This document shows, in pieces, positions 1 through 12,286 of a stretch of 64,000 nt of DNA. Made by a program: the position numbers and the translations under genes. Numbering within the stretch: the stretch's first letter is position 1; every line of letters starts with the position of its first letter. The DNA is from Voacanga thouarsii. Taxonomy: Eukaryota > Streptophyta > Magnoliopsida > Gentianales > Apocynaceae. The notes under the pieces were generated by a model. That model did no database searches. It was not told the DNA's origin and saw only the letters and a program-made list of their open reading frames with translations. The DNA lies in contig JANUWF010002125.1 of assembly GCA_026120185.1 (NCBI GenBank), positions 62,001-126,000 on the forward strand, in the 5' to 3' direction.

Positions 1-2
1 TA

Positions 3-718
3 GAGAAATAACTTAGCAAAAGTATTAAGTCATTAAGATCTGATCGAGGAGGAGAATATTTGAGTAAAGGGTTTCTGAGTTATCTTAGAAATAATGGGAT
101 ATAATCTCAATGGACTCCACCACATACACCTCAACATAACGGTGTATCTGAGAGAAGGAATCGAACCCTTCTAGACATGGTGTGGACCATGATGGCTTCT
201 GCAGACCTACCAAAATCGTTTTGGGGGCATGCACTAGAAACTTCTACTTATATACTGAACAGAGTTCCGACAAAATCGGTTGATACTACCCCTTTTGAGA
301 TGTTCTTTGGTAAAAGACCAAAGTTATCTCACTTGCGAGTATGAGGTTGTCCTGCCTTTGTTAAAAGGCCACAGTAAGATGAACTTGATAGTAAGTCTGA
401 CAAGTGTTTGTTTGTGGGATATCCAAAAGAATCTTTTGGATATTACTTCTATCGACCCTCAGAAAATAAATTGTTTGTTTCGAAGCATGCCATCTTGTTA
501 TAAAAGGAGCACATGCTCTAGGGGGACAGTGGGAGTAAGATTGAACTTAGTGAAATTTATGAAGATCAAACAAACGAGGATCAACTGTCTAACCCCACAT
601 CTATTGGGAGAATTGATGAACCTTCTAATACACAAGAACCTCGTAGATCTAGTAGGATACGCATGGCACCGAGAGATATGTATTTCTCATTAGTGACCAC
701 AATGACGTATTGCTCATA
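3..718 (+). pseudogene. Cop1 integrase core and C-terminal linker, degenerate
   Basis: In the frame starting at position 3 the translation reads through the SDRGGEY motif (catalytic Asp codon 42-44) and the NGVSERRN motif (catalytic Glu codon 150-152), which gives the 35-residue D,D35E spacing of retroviral-type integrases. The conserved copia stretches FWGHALET and ILNRVPTKS follow. An in-frame stop lies near 102, and more stops lie in the linker after about 340. The first catalytic Asp is outside the window. The enzyme would insert the cDNA into nuclear DNA. Short ATG-started ORFs here, such as 280-693, are in the wrong frame. The family is certain; the linker boundary is approximate. Confidence 0.88.
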
Positions 719-2302
719 GATGAAGATGAGCCTACTACCTACAAGGATGTTCTGAATAGTTCAGAATCTGACAAATGGCTTAAGGCCATGAAGTCAGAGA
801 TGGATTCCATGTACGACAACCAAGTATGGACTTTGGTTGATCCACCCAAATGAATTAAACCTATTGGGTGCAAGTGGGTTTTCAAGAAGAAATCAGGCAT
901 GGATGGTAACTTAGTTACCTATAAAGCACGACTAGTAGCGAAGGGTTATCGTCAACAACATAGTATTGACTATGATGAAACCTTCTCGCCAGTAGCCATG
1001 TTGAAATCCATCAAGATACTCCTAGCCATTGCTACTCATTATGATTATGAGATTTGGCAAATGGTTGTGAAAACAGCTTTTCTAAATGGAAATCTGACAG
1101 AGAAAGTATATATGACACAACCTGAGGGTTTCACATCTAGTGATGGAACAAAAGTGTGTAAGCTACAAAGGTCTATTTATGGACTTAAGCAAGCTTCTAG
1201 GTGTTGGAATATCCATTTTGATGAAACAATCAAAGAGTTTGGTTTCATTCAAAATATGGATGAGCCTTGTGTATACAAGAAGGTTAGTGGGAGTGCAATC
1301 GTTTTCTTACTGCTTTATGTAGATGATATATTACTAATAAGAAATGATATACCTATCTTGCAAATGGTTAAAATTTGGTTGTCTAAACAATTCTCCACGA
1401 AAGACCTTGGTGAAGCAACCTATATTCTTGGAATAAGGATCTATAGAGATAGATCCAAAAGGTTGCTTGGTCTTTCACAGTCTACATACATAGATAAAGT
1501 GCTAAAGAGGTTTAGCATGGATCAATCCAAAAAGGGATTCTTGCCCATGTCATAAGGTGTAAGCCTTTCAAAGTCGATGTCTCCCAAGACACAAGTTGAA
1601 AGGGATCACATGAGTAAGATTCCATATGCCTTGACAGTTGGATCTATCATGTATGCTATGATATGTACTAGGCCCGATGTATCTTGTGCTCTCTGTTTGA
1701 CGAGCAGATACCAATCTAACCCTAGTGAGGGTCATTGGGCGGCTGTAAAGAACATCCTTAAGTACTTACGAAGGACTAAGGACATGTTCTTAGTATATGG
1801 AGAAGGTGATTTAAAAATAAACGGGTATACTAATGGCAATTTTCAATCTGATAAAGATGATTTCAAATCACAATCCGGCTACGTGTTTATGTTGTGCGGA
1901 GGGGCAATAAGTTGAAAAAGTTCCAAACAGGAGACTATTGCCGACTCTATGACAGAAGTTGTGTATATAGCTGCTTCTAAAGCAGCTAATGAGGCTATTT
2001 GGATCAACAAGTTCGTGACGGAACTGGGTGTGGTTCCTAGTGTTGTTGGTCCGATAACTTTGTATTGTGACAACAACAGAGCCATTGCACAAGCAAAGGA
2101 GCCGCAATCTCACGAACGATCCAAACACGTACTGCGACACTATCATCTGATCCAGGAGATCATTGATAGGAATGATGCAAAGATAGAGAGAGTTCCTACG
2201 GATGAGAACATAGCTGACCCGCTTACGAAAGCACTGTCCCAAACGAAACATGATTGTCATGTTGAGTCATTCTATATTAGACACATGAATAATTGGCTCT
2301 AG
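719..2302 (+). pseudogene. Cop1 reverse transcriptase and RNase H, with stops
   Basis: One reading frame runs from about 719 to the stop at 2300-2302, interrupted only by stop codons at 851-853, 1553-1555 and 1913-1915. It shows the copia RT signatures: GCKWVFKKK, KARLVAKGY, DYDETFSPVA, TAFLNGNL, SIYGLKQAS, and the catalytic YVDD box at 1316-1327 intact. The RNase H part carries SGYVF, the CDNNRAI segment and the terminal ADPLTKAL motif before the purine tract. The stop at 1913 replaces the Trp normally found after GGAIS. Preserved frame with only three stops and no frameshift suggests fairly recent inactivation. It acted in cDNA synthesis inside the virus-like particle. Confidence 0.92.
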
Positions 2303-2316
2303 TGCAAGTGGGAGTT
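2301..2316 (+). other. Cop1 polypurine tract
   Basis: The purine-rich stretch AAGTGGGAG (2306-2314) lies directly before the LTR start TGTTAG. Related copia elements in this window carry the same GTGCAAGTGGGAG core before their LTRs (50913-50925 in CopG; reverse strand at 43022-43034 in CopR). It would prime plus-strand DNA synthesis. Confidence 0.85.
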
Positions 2317-4040
2317 TGTTAGTGTTGTGCCCTAGAGGTAATCACTTGTACATTGTATATGACACATTTTATTTTAATAAAATGCATTATTTATCTTACA
2401 GTTTCTTTTGTTTACTTTAAGTAATATAACTGTTCGATAAAGTCCCTAGTACAATACTGTGTTAAGGAAATCATGATAGAGATCATGACATAAGATTCCT
2501 ACTATACTAGATGGTGTTAGTACTTAAATAGTCCCTAGTCATCGTATTAATGAGATAGGACATCATTAATGCGTTAAGACTAGCATGTGTTAGACTTCCT
2601 GATTTGATCAAGCGGTGGTTCACATAACTGTGAGTATTGAGATACTCAAAGTTAACACATAGATGCTTATTAATGGAACAAGTTTATTGGATGACCTAGC
2701 TTTGAGATAATCACATGGACAACTATTTAGTGCTAGTGATATAATCTCAATATAGCAAACATGCAAGTATCCTTAGACTTGAGATCTCCAAGGTACTTTG
2801 TTTGCTGAGCCTTGTACTTTGATTCCAATCTCCGGAGCTCGATCAAGGGCCACCTATGGGATGGATATTGGGTACATAATGAGTAAACAAAAGTAATTGA
2901 GAGGGTCAATAAAGGATTCACCACTCCTAATAGTATGGGCGAATATCTCATGGCCACTTGTAGGAATTACTACTCAAAAGTCCTTGTTCAAGGCAGTTGT
3001 GTATTGAAAATAGTTCCAACTGATACACATCTAAAGTAGTGGGTTTCTGGTATAAGTACTATTATATTCGGGCCAGAATTAATTCAAGAGGGAGTTGACA
3101 CTAATTCCGTACTCCAAACCGAATGAGATATTGTATGGTGAAAGGAGTTGATTGTACTGAAGTTTGTTATTGAAGGGTTCATATCAAGCCACTTGACTTC
3201 CTGGACTCTTGGGTGGTCATGATGTGTTGCTAGATACCGCTCATGATCTGGGAATATGGGTTTATTAATTGATAAATTAATAAACCAATCCTTATTAGAA
3301 TTAATAGGATTTATTCTATTTAATTATGGATTATTAATCTCAAAGACGTTTGGATTAATTCATGTTCACTACCAATTGACTGGGAAACCTAATAGGTCAC
3401 ACACAATGGAGGATTATACTCTCAAGATGTTATTTGATAACATAGTGGGGTTAATTACGAGAAAGAGAAGTTATTGTGGACAAGTTATAATTAGTTATAA
3501 TTTATGATCCAAATTGTAATTATGAGAACTTGATGTTCCCAATTACAATTAGGGAATTCTAATGGGATTTGAATCCCCTGTTTTTGGTAAGGGAATTTCA
3601 TGTATATTGGTGAATATACACATGAAAAACCTAAGCTGAAATTGGACACAAAAAACCCTAGAGCAAGATACATGAAATCAGCCTCTTGCTCTATCTCTCT
3701 CGTTTTTTTCTTGAAAGAAAAACCTAGCCGCTATCTTTTTCTGCTAGCACAAAAATTTTGGTGCTTGAGTATTCCTCTGTGTGGATTACTATGAGAGATA
3801 ATAACACACTGTGATTATAGTGGTTAGACGTTCAACTCACGTGGAGGTTGATCATGAGGATTGCTGGATCGCGCCTCAACTTAAAGAAGAAATTTTTGTT
3901 CTTCGGACGATCATACAATGGTAAAAGCTGTTACCTTTACCCTCATTATGCCTTGTTTTCCACGCATAGATGGGTCCTGGGGGGTATCTCGTTTTAATTT
4001 TCGCTACATTATATAAGATACGGGCCTGAGATACCCAACA
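2317..4040 (+). repeat. Cop1 3' LTR (1724 bp)
   Basis: It begins TGTTAGTGTTGTGCCC at 2317 and ends CCCAACA at 4040, the expected TG...CA termini. A second full copy of the family lies at 25057-26786, and a diverged inverted relative at about 21131-22617. ORFs inside it (for example 3256-3507 and 3600-3794) are chance reading frames, because the other copy does not conserve them. Cis signals for transcription start and polyadenylation should lie here, but I could not place them confidently. Confidence 0.93.
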
Positions 4041-5358
4041 GATACATCACTTGGGTTAGTCTTCTACCGTTGCACAAAGAAGGGACCAAGTATGATTTGA
4101 AGCTCCTAGTCCTTGAATGAGAGATGATAATACCTATACTCCTTTATTAAATATTCAGCAAGATGAAGAGTAGGATGAGGACTCTATTAGGAGATTCTAA
4201 CAAGCTCCTATGAGAGGGGGAAGATACTGTATGAGAGGAGGACGAGATAAAGGCCAAGGAAGAAATGGTAGTAACAATCCAAGGGTGTTGGAAAGAGAAT
4301 TCGAGAAAGTTGATGTATGGTATGAAGGGGAATATAGTGATGTATATGGGGAACTCAATAGAGGAGAGGACAATAGAGGAGGTGGGAGGGAAGGAAATGA
4401 AGAGGAGAGAGAGTTGAACCATATCAAGATGAAAATGCCTACATTCAATAATAGAAAGAGTTAACCCGGAGCCTATTTTGAATGGGAGAGCAAAATGAAA
4501 ATATTTTTTGAGTTCCACATTTATAGTGAAAAAATTAAAAGTAAGGCTAGTTATCTTGGGATTTTCGGAGTATTACTTTAGTTTGGTCGGAGTAAGTTAG
4601 TGCTCAATGAAGGTAAATGGGTGTAGAAACCATGTCAAATTGGAACCTGTTAAAGGACATGATGAGAACTAGATTTATTCCACACCACTACTACCATGAC
4701 CTCTACCAAAGGCATTAATCACTCAAGTAAGGGAATAACAGTGTGGAGGATTACCATAAAGAAATTAATGTGATATTGATGAGGGCTCAAATCCAAGAGG
4801 ACCATAGAGCAACAAGGGCTAGGTTCTTAGGATGATTGAATGGGGAAATAACTAATTTGGTATAGTTGCATTCCTATGACCGTTTTGAGAATTTAGTTCA
4901 TACCACTGTGAATATTGAAAGGCAACTAAAGAGAAGGGTCTTTGCAAAGCCTACACTTCCAAATCTGAACACCATTAGAAAGATGTTAACTAAGAGGGAT
5001 GATGCTCCGAAAATTTTCTAAAAGGAATACAACAAGCCAATAATGGAAGCCTAGGGAAGATTGGAAACATAGGGAAGGTTGGAACAAAGATAAGGAAAAA
5101 GTCATGGAGTGGTCACAACAGAATAGAGACATCAAGTGCTTGAAGTATCTTGGCCATGGGCATCCAAGCAAAAGGGCTATGTACACTAATCCCAATAGAG
5201 AAATCTCAACCGATGAAGAAGAAGAGGGAGAAAGATACCAAAGAGACCAAGAAGAAAATATGGAAGAGGAAAGTGATAAATGAGAAGTAGTTGGCCAAGA
5301 GTATTCCTTAGTTAGGGTCACAAGAAGATCACTGAATTCTCAAGCAATTAAAGACCAA
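4041..5358 (+). pseudogene. GypA gag fragment (Ty3/gypsy), degenerate
   Basis: This stretch aligns along its length with the GypB gag at 24760-27800. Shared landmarks are the SRRG region, the Arg/Gly-rich RGGR run near 4210-4260, the capsid-like (Retrotrans_gag) part around 4460-4950 and the knuckle region near 5130. Many stops break it. The CCHC zinc knuckle that GypB keeps has been lost: the second Cys is Tyr, and the segment with His and the last Cys is missing. It is uninterrupted where GypB carries a solo LTR (near 4349), which gives a natural empty-site control. The left end is cut by Cop1 at 4040, and the right end by the Sirevirus LTR at 5359, within GAAGACCAA. Confidence 0.88.
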
Positions 5359-6009
5359 TGAAAAACCTTAGAGGGGGTGAATAAGGTTTTTGACAAACTA
5401 AAATTTTGAAGAAATCTGTTTTACAGAATATAAATGTTCTTCAAGTTTCTTTGACCAACTACAGTGGAATAGAGAAAGCTATTTAAGGAAACTTTGAGAA
5501 ATATCCAGATTCAGTCTGAGATAAGAAACACGATGCAATTAATGCAATATTGAAAATGGGTTGGTGAACACCTTCAAAGATTTCTTGAAGATATTAAGAG
5601 ATTCCAAGCAGGGACAATTTGCAAGAATGTTCAAGAATAAATGCTGAGAGTAAATACAGAGAAATGAGATACTGAATGTATAGTGGTTCGATCCACCAAG
5701 ATCTACATCCACTATCTTCAGCTCACACTTAAGAATTTTCAACCAGATTTCATTTACCCAACTCAATAGAATTAATTTGTACCAAATACAAGAGAGGATC
5801 ACCACACTTGGTTTTCTAAAACCTCTCAATCAACCAACAAATCAAGGCTCAACCAAGATGGGTTTTACACCACGACCTTGCTATACAAAAGAGATTAAAT
5901 ATAAATGGAATAGTAAAGCCTCACTTCTTTAAGCAGATGTGCACCAAGAATAAGCACAAACACTTTTACCTTTAAGACATAATTGATTTCTGTAACACCC
6001 CACTACCTA

Positions 6010-6023
6010 GGCCCATCAGGGCC
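6010..6023 (-). other. Terminal hairpin of H-C LTR
   Basis: GGCCC, a 4-nt loop, then GGGCC, lying about 20 bp from the LTR 3' end (minus strand). The stem is identical in all three family-H copies while the loop differs (see 57548-57561 and 62045-62058). Confidence 0.7.
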
Positions 6024-8347
6024 GGGGATGTCGCCCCGTCCAAAGGACAAGGGGTCTTTATAACTAGGTCACACAAATAAAATAGCAGAATAAAATAATA
6101 CTTTAACTAAAAAAAATTAATTACATCCCAAAATACTCCAAGAATAAATCCATGAATTCCTAAAACAAAACCATAAATAAAATTATCCACTATCGACTCC
6201 CCAAAGCAATACATAGAAATAAACGATAACAATCTCTTCCCAGGCAGATTACACTAGCTACTCATCCCTACAGCAGGATCGACCTAAAATCATGGTAAAA
6301 AGGTGATGAGACAGAAATCTCAGTAAACCCGTGTGTACTTTGGGTGTTTAGTAAAAACAGTTCATGGATGCAAAGTGCGAAATCTTTATAAGAGAAATAT
6401 TAGCAAGTAATAAACATTAGTCAAAAGCAAGAGTGGTGTTTTAGCTATTCCAGCCATACATGATCAACAAAATCAACCACTCATAAGAAAGGTCTATGGG
6501 TTACTACACATTGGGCCCCACAACCGGATGGTCAGTATGCTACACTTTGTGCATACCGCCGGTCAGAATGCCACACCTTGTGCAGACTGACAAAAGTAGG
6601 TGATCGGCCTACTAGGCAAGATACTCTTCCTTCTCTATACCCAAACAACAACCGGGTGTCCAATCCGGAAAAACACAGTCACTTGACTGAAAAGAACACT
6701 GCTAGCTGGGACAGGCAGGACCTACTAGACTGACGTCCTATCCGGGGAGGACTCACCCCTCAGAGGTGGCCACCTACTGAGAGACTTACCCTAACCCCTC
6801 AAGGACTAGTCCTAGTAGTCCACCCTTATTGAGTACTCAACGACGTTTCTCAATTGGGATAAAATGAACAAAACATTGTTCCACATAAAAATGGCATTTT
6901 GAGGGTTTCCAAAGTCCTTGTAAAAATCAGCTCTAGAAAGAGTTTAAGTTTGGCAAATCTGCTCTTTGTTTTTTAAATAATTCAATTGTTTGAAATAAGA
7001 GAGAGTTCAACCCTCAATTGCCTTTACATAAATGAGTGTCCATACACTCTACATTTGGCTTGCCATAAGGAAAACATTTCACGTCAATCAGGTTTTATGC
7101 AGGAGCTTACCTGACTCTTGCTCACAAATAAAAGGTCTCCAACAGCTGACCTAACCCCACATGGGCAAATACAAAACACAATAAATTTCAAGCCACAATC
7201 CACTTCCTCAATTTTAAAACAACTTAACTTCCTACTATCATGATCCTAGTGTCACAAGCTTTAAGGCCACTCAATAAATAAATATGTTTATAGGCTAAGG
7301 ATAATTTTATATTTAAAATAATTAATGATTTGGGAAATAGGTACTAATAACTTAAAGGTTTAAAACTTGCTAAGAAAAATTTAGAGTTTATTTGCTAATG
7401 ATTTATTAATAATTTAGTTGTTAGAAAATAATTGATAACTAAAGTTAGTTGAAAATGAATTTTAATGAATCTTGCTTGAAAAATAATGAATGAGTTTTAA
7501 TAGGTTTTGATTAAAATATGATAATTAAATTTATAGGAATAAGTATTTTACTAGTCATGATTATTTCCATAAAAGGCTTTAGTGGATTTCATTATTTTAT
7601 AAAGTATCTATATTTTTTAAATTTTCTATTAAAACTATTATTTATTTGACTGAATTTTCCTTTATATAAATATAATATTCCAAATCCACCCTTCCTAGGG
7701 TTTTTCGAAATCACTAGCAAAGTTATATTACTAAATATTTTATTCATGAAATAAAAATTTGCTTAGGGACAACTAGATCATGATCATAATTCCAAGGTTA
7801 CTCACAATCATGAACATATACAACCATTCAACTCATCAATTCATCCAAATCATGCATACAAGCATAGATCTCAGTTTTATCAAAACATGATCTAACCTCT
7901 ACTAGCATAGATATGGCCATGGATTCAATAATCCAACATGAATATAAGTCCTAATCACTAGTGGTGACATAATCTCTAGCATACTTCATCACAAGTACTA
8001 CCTATGACATGGAAACATGCACCAAACCCCAAATCATCATTCAATTAAACAATATAATCCTTCCATGCATAAATCCCATCTCCTTCACAATCATACATAT
8101 ATTCATGCTTCAATCTCTACACTGCATACTCAAATCCTATCACAATCCACATACTATCAACATCATCCTAGAGACATGAATCTAGAATTTAAAAGAAAGA
8201 TTGTAGGGACTTACTTGGTTGAGGGATGCCTTGAAGGAGTTTAGAATGGGTCTCAACTCCTAGATGCCTAAAATCGTCCAAGGAAGGTGGAGGGAGCATG
8301 GCCATAGAGGAAGAAGCCATCCGGCCAAGAGAGGGAGTTTCGGCCAT

Positions 8348-8387
8348 GAGAGAGAGAGAGGGAGAGAGAGAGAGAGAGAGAGAGAGA
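8348..8387 (+). repeat. (GA)n microsatellite inside H-C
   Basis: About 40 bp of GA dinucleotide repeat with one interruption near 8361. It lies about 1.94 kb from the LTR start, the same place as the CT tracts in H-A and H-B, so it is part of the LTR family and not an independent locus. Confidence 0.95.
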
Positions 8388-10003
8388 CCATTAGCATGTC
8401 TATTCACATATATTCTCACTAGAGATCAAGATTGGAGAAGATGAAGTTGTTAGAACAAACCTACCTTGAAGGTGTTCTTGAACCTTCACAGAATTTTCTG
8501 GTTTTGATCCGAAGTAGCGAGTTGATTTGTGGAGTTTGATGTTAAAAATGGTCTTGATGGACTCACGGCAGTGAGTAGGTCAAATTTGGAGATTTTAGAG
8601 AAGGTTTAGAAGGGTATTAGGTGAAAGGAAGAAGTAGGTGTTCTTGGTGTAGTGTGTGTGTTCTTGAAGGTTGAAGGAATTTGTGAGATTGTAGTTTGCA
8701 GCTGCCGAAATTCTGTGAGAATTAGGGCTGGCCGAATTTCTGTAGGGTTTAGGAAGATGATTCTCTGATTTGGAAGGGAAAATGAAAGGTTAATTGTTAA
8801 AATCCTTGAAGAATATTTTTAGAAAGTAAATTTGGAAACTAAATATCCTAGAATATCTTGATTGTTGGAGAGCTTTGGAAGTCTGCCATGGCTGACTACT
8901 TTGAGCAGAATTTCGGTGGGATTAATGCTAGCTTAAGGAAGCTTATGGTGGCCAAAATTAGGGAGCATAATGGTGAAGAAGAAGTCTGGTTATTTGAGGG
9001 ATACATTATGGAAAGTTGCTAAACTATGGTGGCTGAAAATTTGGTAATCAATCAAGCATAATTGCAGGGATTTGTTGGAGAGATTTTCGGGCAGCCATGT
9101 CTGAATTTTGTACAGAAGCTTAAGGGGAATAATGGAGCTCAGTTACTGGAGGTTTAAGGAAGGTTTATTCAGAACAATGATGGTGTTTCAGCTGGAGGAA
9201 GATTAGGAAACAAAGCTGGACAAAATCCTCCATAGCATTTTTCGCAAGCTGGAATTTTCACTGGGCAGTTTTCGACTGCCATTTTCCAGCTCGTTTGCAA
9301 GGAGTTTGGAGGGGAATTCCAGGGGCTTTCAAGGCTGGTTTCTAGCCTTCTTCATGGAGGAAAAATATGGCTAAGGTGCTAAACAAATTCTGGAAGAAAA
9401 CAGCTTGGTTTTGGACTCTCAAAGCTGCGATTTGTACAGGAATTTTTCCTGGTTTTGCTCTAGCTTTGAGCAGTCCGAAAATGGCTAAAGAATTCAGGTT
9501 GCAAGCTGATCCAAAATACCATTTTTCTAGTGGCATTTGGGAGGGAATTTTGGAGAAAGAATCTCGATACCTTGATGGCACAATCAGATGGAGAATTTTC
9601 AGTTCATTCCAAGAAGGAATATGAACTAGCTAGAGTGAATTTTTCAGCAAGCTCACTAAAGGAATTTTCCTCTTGAAATCTCTCACAACTCTTTCACATT
9701 TTCAGACCATAAGAAGTCCTTTACTAAGAAATTTTGATCCTATAAGACCCCAACACTTCACTGAAATTTCTGGAAAGAAAACGGCTAGAACTATTTACTC
9801 AACCTCATGAGTTGAGAACTAAGGAAAAATCAAAGATCAAGGAAAAATGAATTCCTCTTAGGAAATTCGAGTAGAACAAATGAGTAGGATTTGAAGACTC
9901 CTATCATGCCTCCCACAGGACAACATCTATACCCTACTCCAAACACCACTAAGGCCGAAATTATTACTTCCCTAAGCAAAAATAAAATTTAACCAAGCTA
10001 AAG

Positions 10004-10075
10004 CTCCTATGATGGAATTTGAACCCAATACCTCAAGAATTAATTCCAAAGCTCTAACCACTAAACCACAACAAC
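10004..10075 (-). other. tRNA-like module with Pol III box-like sequences in H-C LTR
   Basis: On the minus strand this 72-nt stretch begins GTTGTTG, contains TGGTTTAGTGG (a full match to the A-box consensus TRGYNNARNNG) and, 33 nt after that, GGTTCAAATTCC, close to a B box with a canonical T-loop TTCAAAT. It starts 245 bp inside the LTR. The spacing fits a tRNA. The acceptor and anticodon stems pair poorly, so it is not a working tRNA gene. Copies occur at the same offset in H-A and H-B. Confidence 0.65.
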
Positions 10076-10999
10076 TCTTGTTGTTATTTTCACTAGTAAC
10101 TTATTTCCTATTCAATCCTTAAGCTATCTCCCTATTTTCACCTCGGGCAAAAATTACCATTTTGCCCTTCCCACTCACTATTCTCCAACAAGCCTCCAAG
10201 ACATTAAAACTCAAATCCAAGGCACATAAAATCAAATAAAAATATATTTAATCATGCAATAAAGTATGTTATGCATCCTAACCCCCTTACTCTAAGGTTG
10301 GTTTTGACTGGGGTTTCACAATTTCACTTTAAAGCACTATGATAAAGGAGATTTTTATTTTCTATAGAGCAAGAGTGTTTCTTAGAATGATTGGGCAAAA
10401 ATGTACAGTTAAATCAAGTTTAGAACCCTTATATAGAGACATGAAGTAAAGTACCAACAGCTATCAAACGGCTATTTTTCACCATTAGGTTTACCCGCAT
10501 TTTGAACTCATGTTTTGGACGAAGGTGCATCCAAAAGGTAAGTCCCACATGGCACTTTTTCAAGCAGAAACGATTTGATACTGTTCACAGCTTTTTGGAA
10601 GAATCTTTTGGATGCAGAATCATCTAAACTACTCAATTCGAAATTTTGAGAATTTTAAAACTTTGAAATCTTTTGTTTTAGTGCTTCTCGGTGGAATTAA
10701 ACTAAATAAAAAGGTAAAGATGACAAAAGAATTTACACAGAGAGATAGCTTAACAGGGATTCCATGTCTAAGGTTCTTCCACAATGGATTATTTAGATTT
10801 GCAATCTTTCAAGCATGATCTTTCTTTTGGATTTTTCTATTTTCAGATTCTATAATTCAAGAGTTTCTTTACAAATCATATTTGGACGTCTTGGAATACC
10901 TAAGGTCCAACATGTCCTATAACAAGTAAATGACATATGCTAGTCCTCATCATTGTTTGTCATAAGTCAAAACATAGGAGAATGACCTTAGGGCTAACA

Positions 11000-11014
11000 A
11001 TCTCCCCCTTTTTG
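11000..11014 (-). other. SireA polypurine tract
   Basis: The minus strand reads AAAAAGGGGGAGAT directly before the LTR start TGTTAGCCC at 10999, which is the expected site for plus-strand priming. Confidence 0.85.
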
Positions 11015-12286
11015 AGTGATGACAAACTTGATGGGTTTGTGATATAAAAAAAATGATTTATACAATATGAACATGTTAGACTGAGAGAAACAAGAATATT
11101 TTTTACAAAAATGCATTCTCTTATTATATGACTCAAGGAGTGATTATGATATTAATATAGAAAATATAAGCATAGATTCACAAGCATGGCTTAATGAGCT
11201 TATGGCCCAACCTACGTCCATGTCCTGCTTCCTTCCATTATACGATTATTCCTTAAAGGAATAAGCATTACAATGATTTTATAAACATGTCTAGAAGAGA
11301 GTTACAGTAAATAAGTCATGAGATGAGATGCTCACCCTTAATATATGTATATATGAATATTTGAAAATTATGAGAGAAAACTGGAGTCAATTTTGTACGT
11401 CCAAAAAGTACATCCAAAACTTGGTAAATGTGAGTATGGAACTTTTTTGGAATTTAAGTTTTAGATGTCCAAAAAGGGTGTCTAAACTAGCAAGTAGTTT
11501 TAGAAGAATATATTTTTGGACTGGCCTTTTGGATCAAGAAAATATGAGTCCAAAACTCCCCCTGTCATAATGCAGGAGATAATGGATTTTTAGAATTTTG
11601 ATATATCTTAGTTTTCTCAAATAGTTTTGATCATTAAAAAGGTTATCCAACTGTCTGAGATTTTTATCAATAAATATGTTACAGAATTATGTCAATAACT
11701 TAAAACAAATTTATCAATAACTCTAGTCCCAAAGATACCTTTATTCTTGAAGAGAGCACTTTTTGATGATATTCAGGATACTAAACTGGTGTCCTTTTTG
11801 GACACCAATAAACTAAGATCACAGATCATAAATTTTCATATTAAGCAAGTTATCCAAATCTTGCCATGAATTGCATAGAGAGAATTACAGGACCTTAGCT
11901 ATATTTAGAGGCAACATGTTAGTGCAGAATATCAATTTTAGTGCAATTCAGAGCACAAAGCAAAACATCCAAGCATGACAATCTCAATCCAACGAATATC
12001 AGTCAATTTTCTCACCCTTTATCAACAATCAAAATGAGGAGTAATAGAAATGAAGCAAGAAAATGGATATCAGTGAGAATTGAGTTCAGTCTAGAAAGAG
12101 GTCAACTAGAGTGCAATATACTAATTTACGCACTCAGGAGATGTCAATTGTTTCAATCTTCAACCCGACACCTTTTTTGGAGTGTTGGCCTACAATCTTA
12201 CTTGATTTCCTCTTAACCACCACATGTTTCTGTCTCTTCATAGATGAGACACGAGGTTCAGAAGAGGTAGGGGGTGCTACAACTTT
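11015..12286 (-). other. SireA 3' untranslated region, nothing recognised
   Basis: AT-rich sequence between the env-like region and the purine tract. Several short ORFs occur on both strands (11328-11570 and 11941-12216 on plus) but none shows a known domain. A second purine-run-like sequence on the minus strand lies near 11555-11565. I see no gene here. Confidence 0.6.

Larger units (their letters stand above)
1..4040 (+). mobile_element. Cop1: 3' part of a Ty1/copia retrotransposon
   Basis: The left edge of the window cuts into this element inside the integrase. What remains, in order, is integrase, reverse transcriptase, RNase H, a purine-rich tract and a complete 3' LTR. This integrase-before-RT order defines Ty1/copia. 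The LTR ends at 4040 and is followed directly by Ty3/gypsy gag sequence (GypA), so Cop1 is inserted in GypA. The expected target duplication is the 5 bp at 4041-4045 (gatac), whose partner would lie outside the window. The pol style fits the Tork/TAR/Angela group of plant copia elements, but I cannot fix the lineage. The coding part has several stops, so the element is dead on its own. Confidence 0.93.
5991..10320 (-). mobile_element. H-C: solo LTR of long-LTR family H (4330 bp)
   Basis: The plus-strand ends are TGTAACACCCC (5991) and GGGGTTTCACA (10320), so the LTR reads from right to left. The 5 bp on each side are identical (atttc at 5986-5990 and 10321-10325), a clean target duplication in the SireA LTR. 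No coding region is present. Size and layout match H-A and H-B. The general layout resembles the long LTR of GypD, so I infer a Tekay/Del-like Ty3/gypsy origin, but no internal region of this family is in the window. A solo LTR normally arises by recombination between the two LTRs of a full element. ORFs at 8017-8244, 8189-8419 and 9342-9624 are not conserved in H-A/H-B. Confidence 0.93.
5359..10999 (-). repeat. SireA 3' LTR, split by H-C
   Basis: On the minus strand the LTR starts TGTTAGCCCTAAGG at 10999 and ends CCTAAGGTTTTTCA at 5359. Removing the inserted H-C element plus one 5-bp target copy (5991-10325) leaves about 1306 bp, close to the 1281-bp solo LTR of the same family at 35291-36571. 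The two agree at both ends. ORFs in it (10612-10818 and others) have no family resemblance. Confidence 0.9.

Noticed and set aside
1868..2260. 130-codon minus-strand ORF
   Set aside because: Antisense shadow of the Cop1 RNase H frame, which has clear copia motifs on the plus strand.
4147..4518. 123-codon minus-strand ORF rich in Ser/Pro
   Set aside because: It lies antisense to the GypA gag Arg/Gly/Glu-rich part; its composition is a mirror of the gag coding strand.
9342..9624. Two opposite ORFs of about 80 codons in H-C
   Set aside because: Homologous positions in H-A and H-B do not keep either frame; region is non-coding LTR.
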